Positions 1 through 10,550 of a DNA stretch of 64,000 nucleotides are shown here, in pieces; the stretch's first letter is position 1, and every line of letters starts with the position of its first letter. The stretch covers positions 15,783,896 through 15,847,895 of the forward strand of contig NC_134433.1 in NCBI RefSeq assembly GCF_030867145.1, written 5' to 3'. The translations under genes were made by a program, and so were the position numbers. The notes beneath the pieces are model-generated. The model was not told where the DNA came from. It was given only the letters and a program-made list of their open reading frames with translations, and did not search any database. This DNA comes from Opisthocomus hoazin (taxonomy: Eukaryota; Chordata; Aves; Opisthocomiformes; Opisthocomidae).

Positions 1-12
1 AAGACTGTCGAG

Positions 13-612
13 TCACAGAATCCCAGCATGGTCGGGGTTGGCAGGGCCCTCTGTGGGTCACCCAGCCCAACCCCCTGCCCAAGCAGGGTCACCCACAGCA
101 GGGGGCACAGCACCGCGGCCAGGCGGGGCTGGAATATCTCCAGAGAAGGAGACTCCACAGCCTCCCTGGGCAGCCTGGGCCAGGGCTCCGTCACCCTCAG
201 AGGGAAGAAGTTCTTCCTCGGGTTCAGCTGGAGCTTCCTCTGCTTCAGTTTGTGCCCGTTGCCCCTTGTGCTGTCGCTGGGCACCACTGGGAAGAGTCTG
301 GCCCCGTCCTCCTGACACCCACCCTGCAGATATTTAGAGGCATTTCGAAGGTCCCCTCTCAGCCTTCTCTTCTCCAGGCTGAACAAGCCCAGCTCCCTCA
401 GCCTCTCCTCGTAGGAGAGATGCTCCAGGCCCCTCCTCATCCTCGTAGCCCTCCGCTGGACTCTCTCCAGTAGCTCCTCATCTTTCTTGAACTGGGGAGC
501 TCAGAACTGGACACAGCACTGCAGATGGGGCCTCCCCAGGGCAGAGCAGAGGGGGAGGAGAACCTCCCTGGCCCCGCTGCCCACACTCCTCTTCATGCAC
601 CCCAGGATCCCG
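13..612 (-). mobile_element. CR1 LINE fragment (copy 1), 5'-truncated
   Basis: The left edge reads as the complement of a CR1 3' end, starting with CACAGAAT near position 15 and running into the conserved tail of CR1 ORF2. On the minus strand the frame shows the family's [20 protein letters not shown]-type segment. The element ends near the CACTCC/CCAGGATCC stretch at about 590-612. It lies in intron 1 of HEATR6, in the same orientation as that gene. At about 600 bp it is one of the two longest copies here. The left border may extend beyond the window. Confidence 0.9.
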
Positions 613-795
613 CCTCCAGGCCGGTGTCACCCACCGGTGTCACCCACCGCCCACGCGTGCCGGGCCGCAGGCTGTCGGAGCTCCCGAACGGCCCGGGGAT
701 GGATGGATGGGGGGGGGGGAGAACCCACGGGCTGCGGGGCGCCGGCCGCCCCCCCCGAGCGCCCACAGCCCCACGCGTGCGCGGCCCCGCGGTAC
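613..795 (-). other. HEATR6: HEATR6 intron 1, 5' part
   Basis: This intronic sequence follows the exon 1 donor at 795-794 on the minus strand. It is still CpG-island DNA with a GC-rich low-complexity tract (G-run at 711-719), then passes into CR1 copy 1. I see no further coding exon. Confidence 0.6.
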
Positions 796-963
796 CTGCG
801 GGCTGGGCCCGGCCGCCGGCGCCGGCCCGCAGCTCTCCGAGATGAGCTGGTCGAAGAGCAGGTGCAGCTCGGCGCGGTCGGGCCGCGGCCGCAGGGCGCC
901 CAGCCGCGCCAGGTACCGGCGGAGCGAGCCGCCCGCCTCCTCCGGCCCCGCCGCCGCCGCCAT
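796..963 (-). CDS. HEATR6: HEATR6 first coding exon (partial gene)
   Basis: HEAT repeat-containing protein 6 is a large HEAT/ARM-type solenoid protein of poorly defined function, reported as amplified in breast cancer. Only the N-terminal 56 codons are here. They start at the ATG at 963-961 and end at a CAG|GTACCG donor with GT at 795-794, phase 0. The diagnostic piece is LARLGALRPRPDRAELHLLF followed by DQLISES, which I recognise as the start of vertebrate HEATR6 (ALRP...E-hLLFDQLISE). The preceding residues are a low-complexity Ala/Gly/Glu leader, as usual for this protein. No upstream in-frame ATG is visible; the codon nine positions earlier is GTG. The ATG sits in an AAGATGGCGGC context, which is also a YY1 site. 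All other exons lie left of the window. Assignment rests on a short but distinctive motif. Confidence 0.82.
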
Positions 964-1258
964 CTTGCGCCCTCCCGGCAGCGCCGCCACGGCAACGGGA
1001 GCACTTCCGGGGCGGGGGGGGGCTACGGGAGCACTTCCGGGGCGGGTGGGCGGCTACGGGAGCCGGGCGGGGCCCTGCTGGGAGCGCGGTCCGCGGACCC
1101 CGCCCGTTTGCCGTCCCCGGGCCCCGCGTTGCACCGCGAAGGAGCCCGGGGGGAGCGAAGGGGGAGCCCGGGCTGGGGGGAGCCGGAGAGCGGAGCTGGC
1201 GGGGCCCGGGCTGCGGCCTGGCGGGCGGCCGGCGGGGGCAGGGCCGGCAGCGCGACAC
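964..1258 (-). promoter_or_regulatory. HEATR6: HEATR6 CpG-island promoter with tandem ETS/GC-box unit
   Basis: Very CpG-rich DNA lies directly 5' of the HEATR6 ATG. Two copies of a unit carrying GCACTTCCGGGGCGG occur at 1001-1015 and 1031-1045, 30 bp apart. On the minus strand each is CCGGAAGTGC, a strong GABPA/ELK-type ETS site, joined to a GC box. A YY1-type motif (GCCGCCATCTTG) overlaps the start codon at 955-966. There is no TATA box. ETS plus YY1 at the start is typical of TATA-less housekeeping promoters. The transcription start is probably between about 970 and 1050; that is inferred. Confidence 0.65.
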
Positions 1259-2128
1259 CGGCACAGTCGCGACTCAGTGACAGCGCTGACACAGCGACAG
1301 ACGTGACACCCTGACAGTGGTGACACCAGCACAGTGGCGGCTCAGTGCCAGACGTGAGACAGTGACAGATGTGAGACAGTGACAGTGTGACACCGGCACA
1401 GCCACGACACTGGCACAGTCGTGACTCAGTGCACAGCTGTGACACCCTGACTGGTGACACCAGCACAGCTGTGACACAGTGACAGCCCTGAGAGACACTG
1501 AGAGTGGTGGCACCAGCACAGCCACGACACCGGCACAGTCGTGACACAGTGACAGCCCTGGCACAAGCACAGCCGTGACATCTGCACAGCCATGACACCA
1601 GCACAGCTGTGACACAGTGACAGCCCTGGCACCAGCACAGCCATGAGACAGTGACAGCCCTGGCACCAGCACAGCCGTGACATCTGCACAGCCTTGACAC
1701 CAGCACAGCTGTGACACAGTGACAGCCCTGGCACCAGCATGGCCATGACACCAGCACAGTCGTGACACAGTGACAGCTGTGACACAGTGACAGCCCTGGC
1801 ACCAACACAGCCCTGGCACCAGCACAGCCGTGACATCTGCACAGCCTTGACACCAGCACAGCTGTGACACAGTGACAGCCCTGGCACCAGCATGGCCATG
1901 ACACCAGCACAGTCGTGACACAGTGACAGCCGTGACACAGTGACAGCCCTGGCACCAGCCTGGCCATGACACCAGCATGGCTGCCACATGCCGACAGCCG
2001 TGACCCCAGCGCAGCCCTGTCACGCTCACCGCGGTGCCACGCTCCCAGCCGTGACACACCTGCAGCCACGTCACGCTCACGGCCGTGACACCCTGGCAGC
2101 CGTGACACCCTGGCAGCCGTGACTCCCT
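1259..2128. repeat. 17-bp-unit minisatellite with higher-order repeats
   Basis: The array is built of 17-bp units close to GTGACACCAGCACAGCC, with recurrent variants (GTGACACAGTGACAGCC, CTGGCACCAGCACAGCC, GTGACATCTGCACAGCC). Sub-arrays recur at multiples of 17. The CATCTGCACAGCC variant occurs at 1579, 1681 and 1834, spacings of 102 and 153 bp (6 and 9 units). The block at 1678-1830 is repeated almost unit for unit at 1831-1983. The ends are degenerate. Because 51 is the smallest multiple shared with the codon length, all three minus-strand frames stay open for long stretches; these are not genes. Confidence 0.92.
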
Positions 2129-5100
2129 CTCCCAGGGCCGCGGCGGGGCGGCTCTGCAGCTGGCAGCCGTCGCGGACGCTCGGGGTTCGCTGAAACCCGC
2201 CAGCGAGCCATCGGTGTGACCGGGACCGCGCCCGCCGCCCGCTGAGCTGTGGCCATCGCTGCTGTCCCACACCCGCCGCCCTGCCCCGGGTCTGCCCGCA
2301 CCCGGCACCAACATGGGACGCGACGGATTTACAGCGCCGGGGGACAAGGGACTGGCGGCCGCGAAGAGGAACCTGCTGGCCCTCGGGACGTTACTCCAGG
2401 TTGGATCCGCGCCTCGCCCAGAGCTTGTTTCTCACCGGGGCAGGGCCCGCGCGCGAGGGTCTTCGTCACTGTCCGGAGCCGCGCGGGCGTCGTGGGTCGC
2501 ACCCCCCCGTGTCACCCCGCCGCCGACCCTGGGCTGGCTTGAACCCTGCCCAGCCTCTCTGCTGGGCATAAAGTTCTACCAAGCTCACACTCGGGGACCT
2601 CTTTTTTCGGTTTTGTTCCTTTTGTCACTATTTTATTTAGCGATTTGTTATTTTTAAAACTTAATACATATTTAAAGCTCTTCCTTTCTTCTCATCCTCT
2701 GTTTTAAAACGGTGCTGGAAAGTGCATTCTGCCAGCAGCCCCCGCTTTTGTGAGGCCCTAACGGATCCGCGGCTGAAAGCAGCCGGACGCCGCTGCCTGG
2801 GTCTGTACAGCGAGGAAAGCACCCAAGAGCTGGGCAGAGCACTGGAGCGGGAGGGAACCGCTCCGCTGCAGCCAGCGGCGTTGCACCAAGGCACACCTCA
2901 CCGGCTCAGCCCTCAGAACCCCCGGACGGGAGCCAACGTCGCAGGATTCAGCCGCGGCCGTGAGGGAAAAAGTCGGCGACTGTTCCCGGCGCTCGGCTGC
3001 TGTCGTGCAAACGCCTCTGGTGCGGCAGCTCAGCGGCAGACTTCAAAGGACAGAGCAGTCGTCAGAACCACGGTTCAAAGAAAAAAGTGAGCAGCTGGTT
3101 CAGGCCAGCTGGTAGGGGACATAAAATGGTCTCTTTCTTCCCCAGTCGGTCTATGAAATTTTCATTAATTGTAGGAACATCTTCCAGCATTAACCAACAT
3201 AATATTGTTAAAAATGTAGGTCTTAATAAATTATCAAAACTAATGTCTTAGGAATACAAGGTAGCTACAGTCTGGTGGGTTCTTCCCTCCCCTGTAATAC
3301 AGCACGCCATAATTACGATTTTAGGTTGGTGTTTTCAAAGCAAATTAGTGGGAATTGGATTCCTCCGCTCCTTTGAAGGTCCCAGGGAAGAATGTGGACA
3401 GGATGGTTCCCCAGGCTGCGGGGGAACCTCCTTCTCTGTCGATTTGAGGAGCCACATTTGGCTCAAAAGCAGGCGCAGGGAGCGTCCTCCCTGGGCTGTG
3501 TCACCTGGGCTCGTTTCTCCCACGCTGGGTCCCACCGCAGACGCTGACAGCGTTTTGCCAACCCTGTCTGGTCACAGGTTGCAGAACCCCCCTCCCTGCA
3601 GCCCCCCAGGAGACCGCCCAGCCGAGAGGAACTCCAGCTCCAGCAGTGTGAGTGCAGCTCAGCAGAAATCCCCGGTCTGGCTGCTCTGATCTCTCCCGAG
3701 AGCTCCTGGAAATTGATATTCCTGCTGAATATATGGATGACTTCCTCGAAATTCAGGCAGGTGGTTTGACAACGCAGGGGTGGTGACAGCCGCCCTGGGC
3801 GAGCCGAACTACAGACGAGCCGCGACAGAGAGCTCAAGGGCACGGCAGATACCTGCTGATCTCCACAAAGCGATGACTTGGGAGCTGCTGCCGGCTCTCC
3901 CTGCCTCCTCCTCGCCTCGCAGCTTTGCCAGATGTGCCTCTCCCTGTAAAAGGCAAAATGGAGAGAGTTCATCTTCATCTTACTGTCCTGGCCCAAAATT
4001 CAGGTGGGAATTTCAGGGGGGTTCAGTCCCGGGCTGCCCTGGACACCCCTGTTTCCACCAGCCCTGTCTTTGGTCCTCTGTCCCGGACCGTCCAAACTTA
4101 CTGACATTCACCCTCCCATCGGCAGCATCTCAAAGCAGCTCAAACACCCGAACCGGGGAAAATCCCCACTCCTCTGATGCGCTCACACATGTGGGGACGT
4201 CGACGCGGCTGCAGCCGCTCCCCGGGAGCGTCGCCGTGCGTCACCCACCGGTGTCACGAGCTGTGCCGTCCCCCCGAGCCAGGCTGCTTGGGTGACGTGC
4301 TCCGGGCAGGGAGCAGCAGAGCGGCCGGGCTGAGGACAGCGGGGCCAGAAAACCTCCTCGCCCCAGAGCCACGGTGGGTGACGGAGCAGTGGCCGTCCCG
4401 GGGAGCCCCGGGCGCAGCGGGGTGCCTGCCAACGGGCACACGCAGCCGCTCCATCCCGGGAGGGGGGGTTTAGCCCGTGCCCCCGCCGGCACCATGCCGC
4501 AGAGTCACCGGTCCCCAGAGACACGTGCAAATCCTTCGCGTTATCTCCGAGGGCGTCTCCCACCAGCTTCCCGGCTGTTTTCCCAAGCTGCGGGCCAGCT
4601 GACGGACAAACAGCGCTGGCTCCGGGCGTCTCCGCCGCTGAAGGACAGACGCGAATACCTGAGATATTTTCCTAATCTCATTTTCCCCTGCAAAGGACTG
4701 CTGGGTTGTCAGGGATGTTACTCCAAGGCTGCACAGCGATGGGACAGGGGGTGTGGGACGGCAAGGGAAGGACCCGGCCGGGGGGCATCCCCCTGAGCCT
4801 CCCCACGATGGGAAGGGTGCCTGTGCCCGCACCCAGCCCAGACCCCCCACCCAGTTCCCAGAGCCCCAGTTGCTCGGGTCCATCCTGCTCCTTGCCCCAG
4901 TGCAGGGACCCTGGTGATCCAACTAATTAGGGTAATTCCCCCCCTGCAATAAGGGCCATTAAACCTCCTTTGACACGGGAACACCGGTGGGTCGGGGTCA
5001 CCAGCGCTCCTGGAAACGGGGCTCGGGATTCCCAAGCTGTTTCCGCAGAAAGGGCTGCTGGCTTTATTCAGCGTGGCTTCAATCGCCCGCGTGCTGGGCC

Positions 5101-5360
5101 CGCAGCCGAGCCTGGTGCGGGGACGGTGGAAGCGCTGCTGCCGCCTGCCCTTGCGCTCCTCTCCCCGGGCTTTGTCCCCCGGAGCCGGCAGAGGCTGGGA
5201 CGTTCCTTCCCCGGGGGACGCTGGGGACCCCGGCGAAGCCTGGCTGGCGGCAGCAGAGCCTGCGAACGCCCCCCTCTACGCAAAGCAGCGCAGACTTGGG
5301 GTTTGGTTTTTCTAGTTTTACACCTAAATCTGTTTTCATCCATTTGTAAGTATATATTAG
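2129..5360. other. Intergenic, no recognisable gene
   Basis: CpG-rich sequence alternates with short AT-rich patches at about 2570-2690 and 3120-3340. An ATG-started ORF of 114 codons at 2313-2657 (plus) ends in a hydrophobic, AT-driven tail and matches nothing I know. I see no splice-site-flanked coding segment, RNA gene or mobile element. Confidence 0.5.
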
Positions 5361-5717
5361 GGGACCTAATATATACTTTCAAATATCTGCAGGGTGGGTG
5401 TCAGGAGGACGGGGCCAGACTCTTTCCAGTGGTGCCCAGTGACAGGACAAGGGGCAATGGGCACAAACTGAAGCAGAGGAAGCTCCAGCTGAACCCGAGG
5501 AAGAACTTCTTCCCTCTGAGGGTGATGGAGCCCTGGCCCAGGCTGCCCAGGGAGGCTGTGGAGTCTCCTTCTCTGGAGATATTCCAGCCCCGCCTGGCCG
5601 CGGTGCTGTGCAGCCTGCTCTGGGTGACCCTGCTTGGGCAGGGGGTTGGACTCGGGGACCCACAGAGGTCCCTGCCAACCCCCACCGTTCTGTGATTCTG
5701 TGATTCTGTGATTCTAT
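5361..5717 (+). mobile_element. CR1 LINE fragment (copy 2) with ATTCTGTG 3' repeat
   Basis: A plus-oriented CR1 3' end. It begins near AATATCTGCAGGGTGGG at about 5383, with an uncertain 5' border, and runs through the ORF2 tail ([27 protein letters not shown]). It ends in three to four copies of the octamer GATTCTGTG at 5693-5717, the diagnostic CR1 terminus. The copy is strongly 5'-truncated. Confidence 0.92.
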
Positions 5718-8700
5718 GGCACAGTTTCAGAAGAGGTGCCCTAAATTAGCAGGGGAGAGCTGCTTGCCCGGACGCGAGCGGGGTGAGGGAGCAGGGGCTG
5801 CCACCGCTGCCGTGGGCCGGATCCCGCAGCGCCGCGGAGCGGGGAGCCAACGCGTGTCCCGAAGCGGCAGCGGCCTGCCGGGAGCTGGAGAGCACTCTGC
5901 GAGCTGCCGAGCCGCCAGCCAGGGAGGCACACCAAACATGAGCTAATCCCAACAAAAATAGGAGTGAAATCATAACTCATATGCATAATTCATGTGCACA
6001 GTTTTATCTTTGCTGTGTATTCTCCAGGGATGTATTCTAGAAAATGCTTTCTTTCCCCTCCCCTCAGCGCTCGCGTCCTTCCAAAAAGCGCCGTAGATGC
6101 AAATCATTGGAGGCAGCAAGAGGTAGTAGCTTTGCTGGGTTACTAAATAAAAGCTAAATTTGTCGGAGTTTCTAGCCTACGAGTTGGCAAGTGATGCAGA
6201 TTGAAGCTGTTGTACAGACACGCAGGCTTGTAATAATCACGGGATTTTAATTGCTTGCATTGTGAACCCTGGCTACTGATTGTATCTGCACGGAAAACTA
6301 TAACAGTTTGAACTTGCAAATGCTAAAAATGTTAAACAATAATGGCAATTAAGAGATAATTATAGTTATTCTGAAGGAAGGACTGGAGTTAAGACTCTGA
6401 GAAGACATCCCAGCGGAGCGGGAAGCGTTGCCCTGTTTACTGCCCAGGCTTCAAGCTGCTTTTTCTATGATGCGAGATCCGCCAGATTTAATTGCTTAAT
6501 GATTTTCCATAAAATATTGAAGTAACACGGCATCTTTCGCCAGCCCGGGCTCCGCCTGAATTGCACGTGTCAGCCTTGCTGGAGGACGGTGACAAAGTCC
6601 TGGCCGGGCACCCGACGCTTGCTGAGTCACCCAGCGCTCTTCTTCCGTTGGGCTCGTTACGGGAGGGCCGAGGGCCAGGACCCCTGCCCGCGGGACCGCC
6701 AGCGCCCGTGGGTGGGACCCCCTGGAAGGGGACTGCGTGGGTGCCCCCTCCGTCCCCCCGCAAGCCGTGGTTTCAGAGGGAGCCTTTGCAACGCGGGTCC
6801 GGGTTTACCGCGTCCAAGCTGACCCACGGCGGGGCGGACGCTTTCGGCCAGGTCATTTTGAACACTTAGAGAAAACAGGACTTCTAACACCGGATTTAGG
6901 AAGAGATTTTGTCCTTGTGGAAGCGTTCTGGGCTTTCCTCAGAAACAAAAAAGGCATTTATTTTTTTGCCAGAGCCGTGTTCCGGGCTGGGCGCCAGCCG
7001 CCTGCGTGCAGGCTGCAGCGGAGGCACGTCCTGGCTCGGCGTCAGCCCTCCGTCCTTCCCTGCCGGAGCGGCCCCGGCAGGCAGCCGGCGAGCGGCACGG
7101 CCAGCCGGGGAGCCGGGCAAGACGGGCACGAGATTAAACCCCAAACCTGTAATCAAACACTCCGTGGAAAGATCTCTAAGAAGGGATTTCCGTTCCTCTG
7201 ACTCAGCTTAAGCAGCAACGGGGCTAAAGCTCGGGTCACCCCGGGCGTACCGGCAGGCAAACGCCAGGGAAGCGGTTCCGTCGTGCCCCCGCAGCGCCCA
7301 TCGCTGCGCACCCCGGGCTGCTCGCCCCGGCTGGGGCAGGACACGGGGTACGGCCTCCCCGACGGCCTCGGCGCAGCGGCCGCCGCGGGCGACGCGCCAG
7401 CGGGACCACGCGTCCCGCTCTGCGGATTCCAGCCCCGGCCGGGTGTGGGACTCGGTGGCCGTGGCCGCGGGAACAAAGGGCGGCTTTCACTGCGCTCACC
7501 CCGCACGGACCGAGACCACCGCCGCGAATTCCTTGGATGCTTCCAGGGGCTGCAACCGATGCGCGGGGAGAGCGGGGCTCCCAGCAATCTCCTCCCCGTG
7601 AAAGCACTTCGTTCACACCCGGGCTGGAAGGGGATGAAAGAAACGGCCACGCACGTGTTTAAATGCAGGGGGGCCCGACTGCGTGGGGGGCTTGGATGTC
7701 CCCCCGAAGCCTCCCTGCCCGACAAGCTGGGGGTGAGGGCACCAGCCCGGCCAGGGTCTGGGCAAGGAGCTGAGCCGCGGCCGGGCTGCTCCGTCCGGCC
7801 ATAAATCAGCGGAGAGGCGTCAGCAAGGGAGGGAACAAAGGACGTGGAGAGACGCCATGGCATCTGGCAGGGGAAGGCAGCAGCGGAGGATGGCGTCTGA
7901 GGAGAGGCACTGGCCCGGCCTGCGAGGGTCCTGGCCGCGTGTCCTGCAAGGGGACCAGAGCTGGCCCCGCTCTCCGCTGCCACCCCTCCAGCCCAGCCCT
8001 CAGGAGGCTGCCGTGCCGGACAAGGGGCACACGGGGACAGGGGACATGGCGGAGCGTGACACCCCGCCTCACCCACGGCCCCGGCAGCGCTCCCGGGACG
8101 CCTCCACGGCACGCCGCGCTGGCCCACCATCGACTTTTCCACCAGGCCACGGCAAGCTGGGTGCGTGTGCTCTGAGTCCCCAGCTCCAGGACAGACAGAC
8201 ACGGACCGCAAGGCCACGACGACAGCTCCTCGGGCTGACCCCAGCGCCGCGTCCTGCTCAGCAGCGGCGCAGAGCCCGGGGTTGGGTGCCCCCGCTCCGG
8301 CTGCTGGCAGGGGAAGGGACGGGGACCGGAGCGGGGTTTGGCAGGGCCGCTCGCTTCTCCCCCCCTGCGCGGGGTGCTGAGACCACCGGCGCTGGGTGCG
8401 GGAGAAGCCCGGCGCCGGCCGTCGCTCACCCAAGGGCTGGGGAAGGCACTGACCTGACGATGAGCAGTTATTTGTCTCGTTGGTAATGAGTTATTACTCA
8501 GCCTCAGCTAGACACTGCCTTAAGGGAGGAAACATCTGATCATCTTTTAATAAACACAGTTGGCTCCTGCGAGGCTCCTGCAGCTCCTGTATCTACAAAG
8601 CGCTCCGAGACGCAGGGCTTGGGCACAGACGTTGCTGCCGTGAGTCACAGCCTGGGAAAGGGTGTCAGCAGCATTGCTCAATAAATAGAACAACGTGGGG

Positions 8701-9483
8701 AAACCTCGGGTGGGCAGGGATGGCACAGCCCTGCTTCCTTCACCGCGTGGCACCGGCCTCCTCAGGATCCGCCCGTCGGAGACTGAAAGCGAGATAAAAA
8801 CAATTTCTGCGTTTTCACTCTCCAACTTGAACCTCCCGCAAAAGCGCCGTGAGCAGGAACACGTCTGCTGGGTGCCGGGTTTGCCAGCGCCAGGCTCGGC
8901 TTCCGCGCGCTTGGGGAAGGCGAAGGCCACGCTGGCAGTGCCACCGGCTGGGTCTGCAGGGCGGGAGAGCGCAGACCGGCAGCTGGGGTGCTCCCACGGG
9001 AGCGGGGCGCAGCGCCCGGCCCCCACGCGGGACGCCCAGGGCGGGGAGGATGTCACCGTCACTTTGTCCCTTCCTGGAGTCCCAGGGAGTCACAGAACAG
9101 GGGGAAGAACAGGGTGCCAGGCAGGCAGGGAGCGAGGCTGACCGAGCCACCCACCTCCTCCCGCCGCCTTGCGCCACGCTCCCTCCGCAGCAGGAGTCCC
9201 AGTTGCAGACGGGGAGCGCAGCCTCCACAGCCAGCCCGCCTGCGCCCCGGCGCTGCAGAGCTCCGCTTTCGTAAGGCCGCAGCTGGAAGACAGACTCGGT
9301 GTGAGGAGTTGAGTAACTTGGCTTGTATGGGAGAAAACAACGTGCACGGGAGAAAACAACGTGCCGCTCTCCCCACGCAGGGACCGCGCCGTCGCCCGCC
9401 GCGCAGGCCTGCCTCCCCCCGCAGCCGCAGCCAGCACCCCCGGCTCCCCGCGAGCAGGCGCTTCCCAGTGCTTGTCAGGACGG
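5718..9483. other. Intergenic; AT-rich conserved-looking island, then GC-rich DNA
   Basis: Between about 5940 and 6530 the sequence turns AT-rich and CpG-poor, with homeobox/POU-like words such as CATATGCATAATTCAT at 5977-5992 and several TTAATTG/CAATTAAG motifs. It looks like a possible conserved non-coding element. From about 6540 to 8450 it is GC- and CpG-rich with long meaningless ORFs on both strands. A second CpG-poor patch with TAATGAGTTATTACTC lies near 8484-8499. No gene is recognised. Confidence 0.4.
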
Positions 9484-9605
9484 TAACACCCAGGGAGTTT
9501 ACATTTAAACAGCATTTTTGCTATTTAACACCCAGGGAGTTTACATTTAAACAGCATTTTTGCTATTTAACACCCAGGGAGTTTACATTTAGACAGCATT
9601 TTTGC
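9484..9605. repeat. 42-bp direct repeat, three copies
   Basis: Units start with TAACACCCAGGGAGTTTAC at 9484, 9526 and 9568, a spacing of exactly 42 bp. Copies one and two look identical; the third has an AAAC-to-AGAC change and breaks off after the TTTTTGC at about 9604. Being 14 codons long, the unit reads in one open plus frame (TPREFTFKQHFCYL repeated), but no gene context supports translation. Confidence 0.92.
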
Positions 9606-10048
9606 CCAAACGCATCTGGAAGCAGTTTCTCCCTCCAGATGTTTCCCCCCAGTCACATACCTTCCGCCCAGTGCCCCGGGTCCAGATGTTTCCAAACAGC
9701 TTCGTGCCCCTGCCGAGGCTGGGGGACGTCCTGGGGACGCAGCCGGCCTCTCCGGCACGGAAGCAGTTAACACTCCGAGGCATCACGCAGGACACCTGCG
9801 CCTGCTGGAAACTGGAGACAAAGTGGAGCCTGGCAATGGAAAAAGTCAGCGCCAAAAGCCGTGCCAGACAGCTGCCGGGCAGGGGAGGGGAGGGCAGCGG
9901 GGACAGAAAGCTCCACGGTGAAACCTCACCCTGCGCCCAGCCCTGCAGAGGGAAGCGCTGCTCGGCCGCATGCAGTCTGCACCGTCCAGAGCCCCAGCGC
10001 TACGCAGCAGGGGGTCACGGGGAGGGCTGAGGACACACGGCACCGGTG
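9606..10048. other. Intergenic
   Basis: Mixed GC-rich sequence between the 42-bp triplication and CR1 copy 3. I see no gene, RNA or repeat. Confidence 0.4.
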
Positions 10049-10550
10049 TCACAGAATCACAGCATGGCAGGGGTTGGAAGGGACCTCTGTGGGTCACCCA
10101 GCCCAACCCCCTGCCCAAGCAGGGTCACCCAGAGCAGGCTGCACAGCACCGCGGCCAGGCAGGGCTGGAATATCTCCAGAGAAGGAGACTCCACAGCCTC
10201 CCTGGGCAGCCTGGGCCAGGGCTCCGTCACCCTCAGAGGGAAGAAGTTCTTCCTCGGGTTCAGCTGGAGCTTCCTCGGCTTCAGTTTGTGCCCATTGCCC
10301 CTTGTCCTGTCGCTGGGCACCACTGAACAGAGCCTGGCCCCATCCTCCTGACCCCCACCCTGCAGATATTTTGAGGCATTTCTAAGGTCCCCTCTCAGCC
10401 TTCTCTTCTCCAGGCTGAACAAGCCCAGCTCCCTCAGCCTCTCCTCATAGGAGAGATGCTCCAGTCCCCTCCTCATCCTCACAGCCCTCCGCTGGACTCT
10501 CTCCAGCAGCTCCTCATCTTTCTTGAACTGGGGAGCCCAGCACTGGACAG
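10049..10550 (-). mobile_element. CR1 LINE fragment (copy 3)
   Basis: A minus-oriented CR1 3' portion. It opens with CACAGAATCACAGCATGG, the complement of the octamer tail, and ends at the [18 protein letters not shown]-type ORF2 segment. The ORF2-tail frame is uninterrupted on the minus strand across the whole copy, which suggests a fairly young insertion. The 5' end is truncated near 10550. Confidence 0.92.

Noticed and set aside
1023-2347. Three overlapping minus-strand ORFs of 187-415 codons rich in Cys, His, Val
   Set aside because: They are all produced by the 17-bp minisatellite, whose unit length keeps every frame open; no start context or family.
2313-2657. ATG-started 114-codon plus ORF, possible divergent partner of HEATR6
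   Set aside because: No recognised domain; its hydrophobic end comes from an AT-rich patch; there is a weak donor-like CTCCAG|GTTGGA near 2397 but no partner exon.
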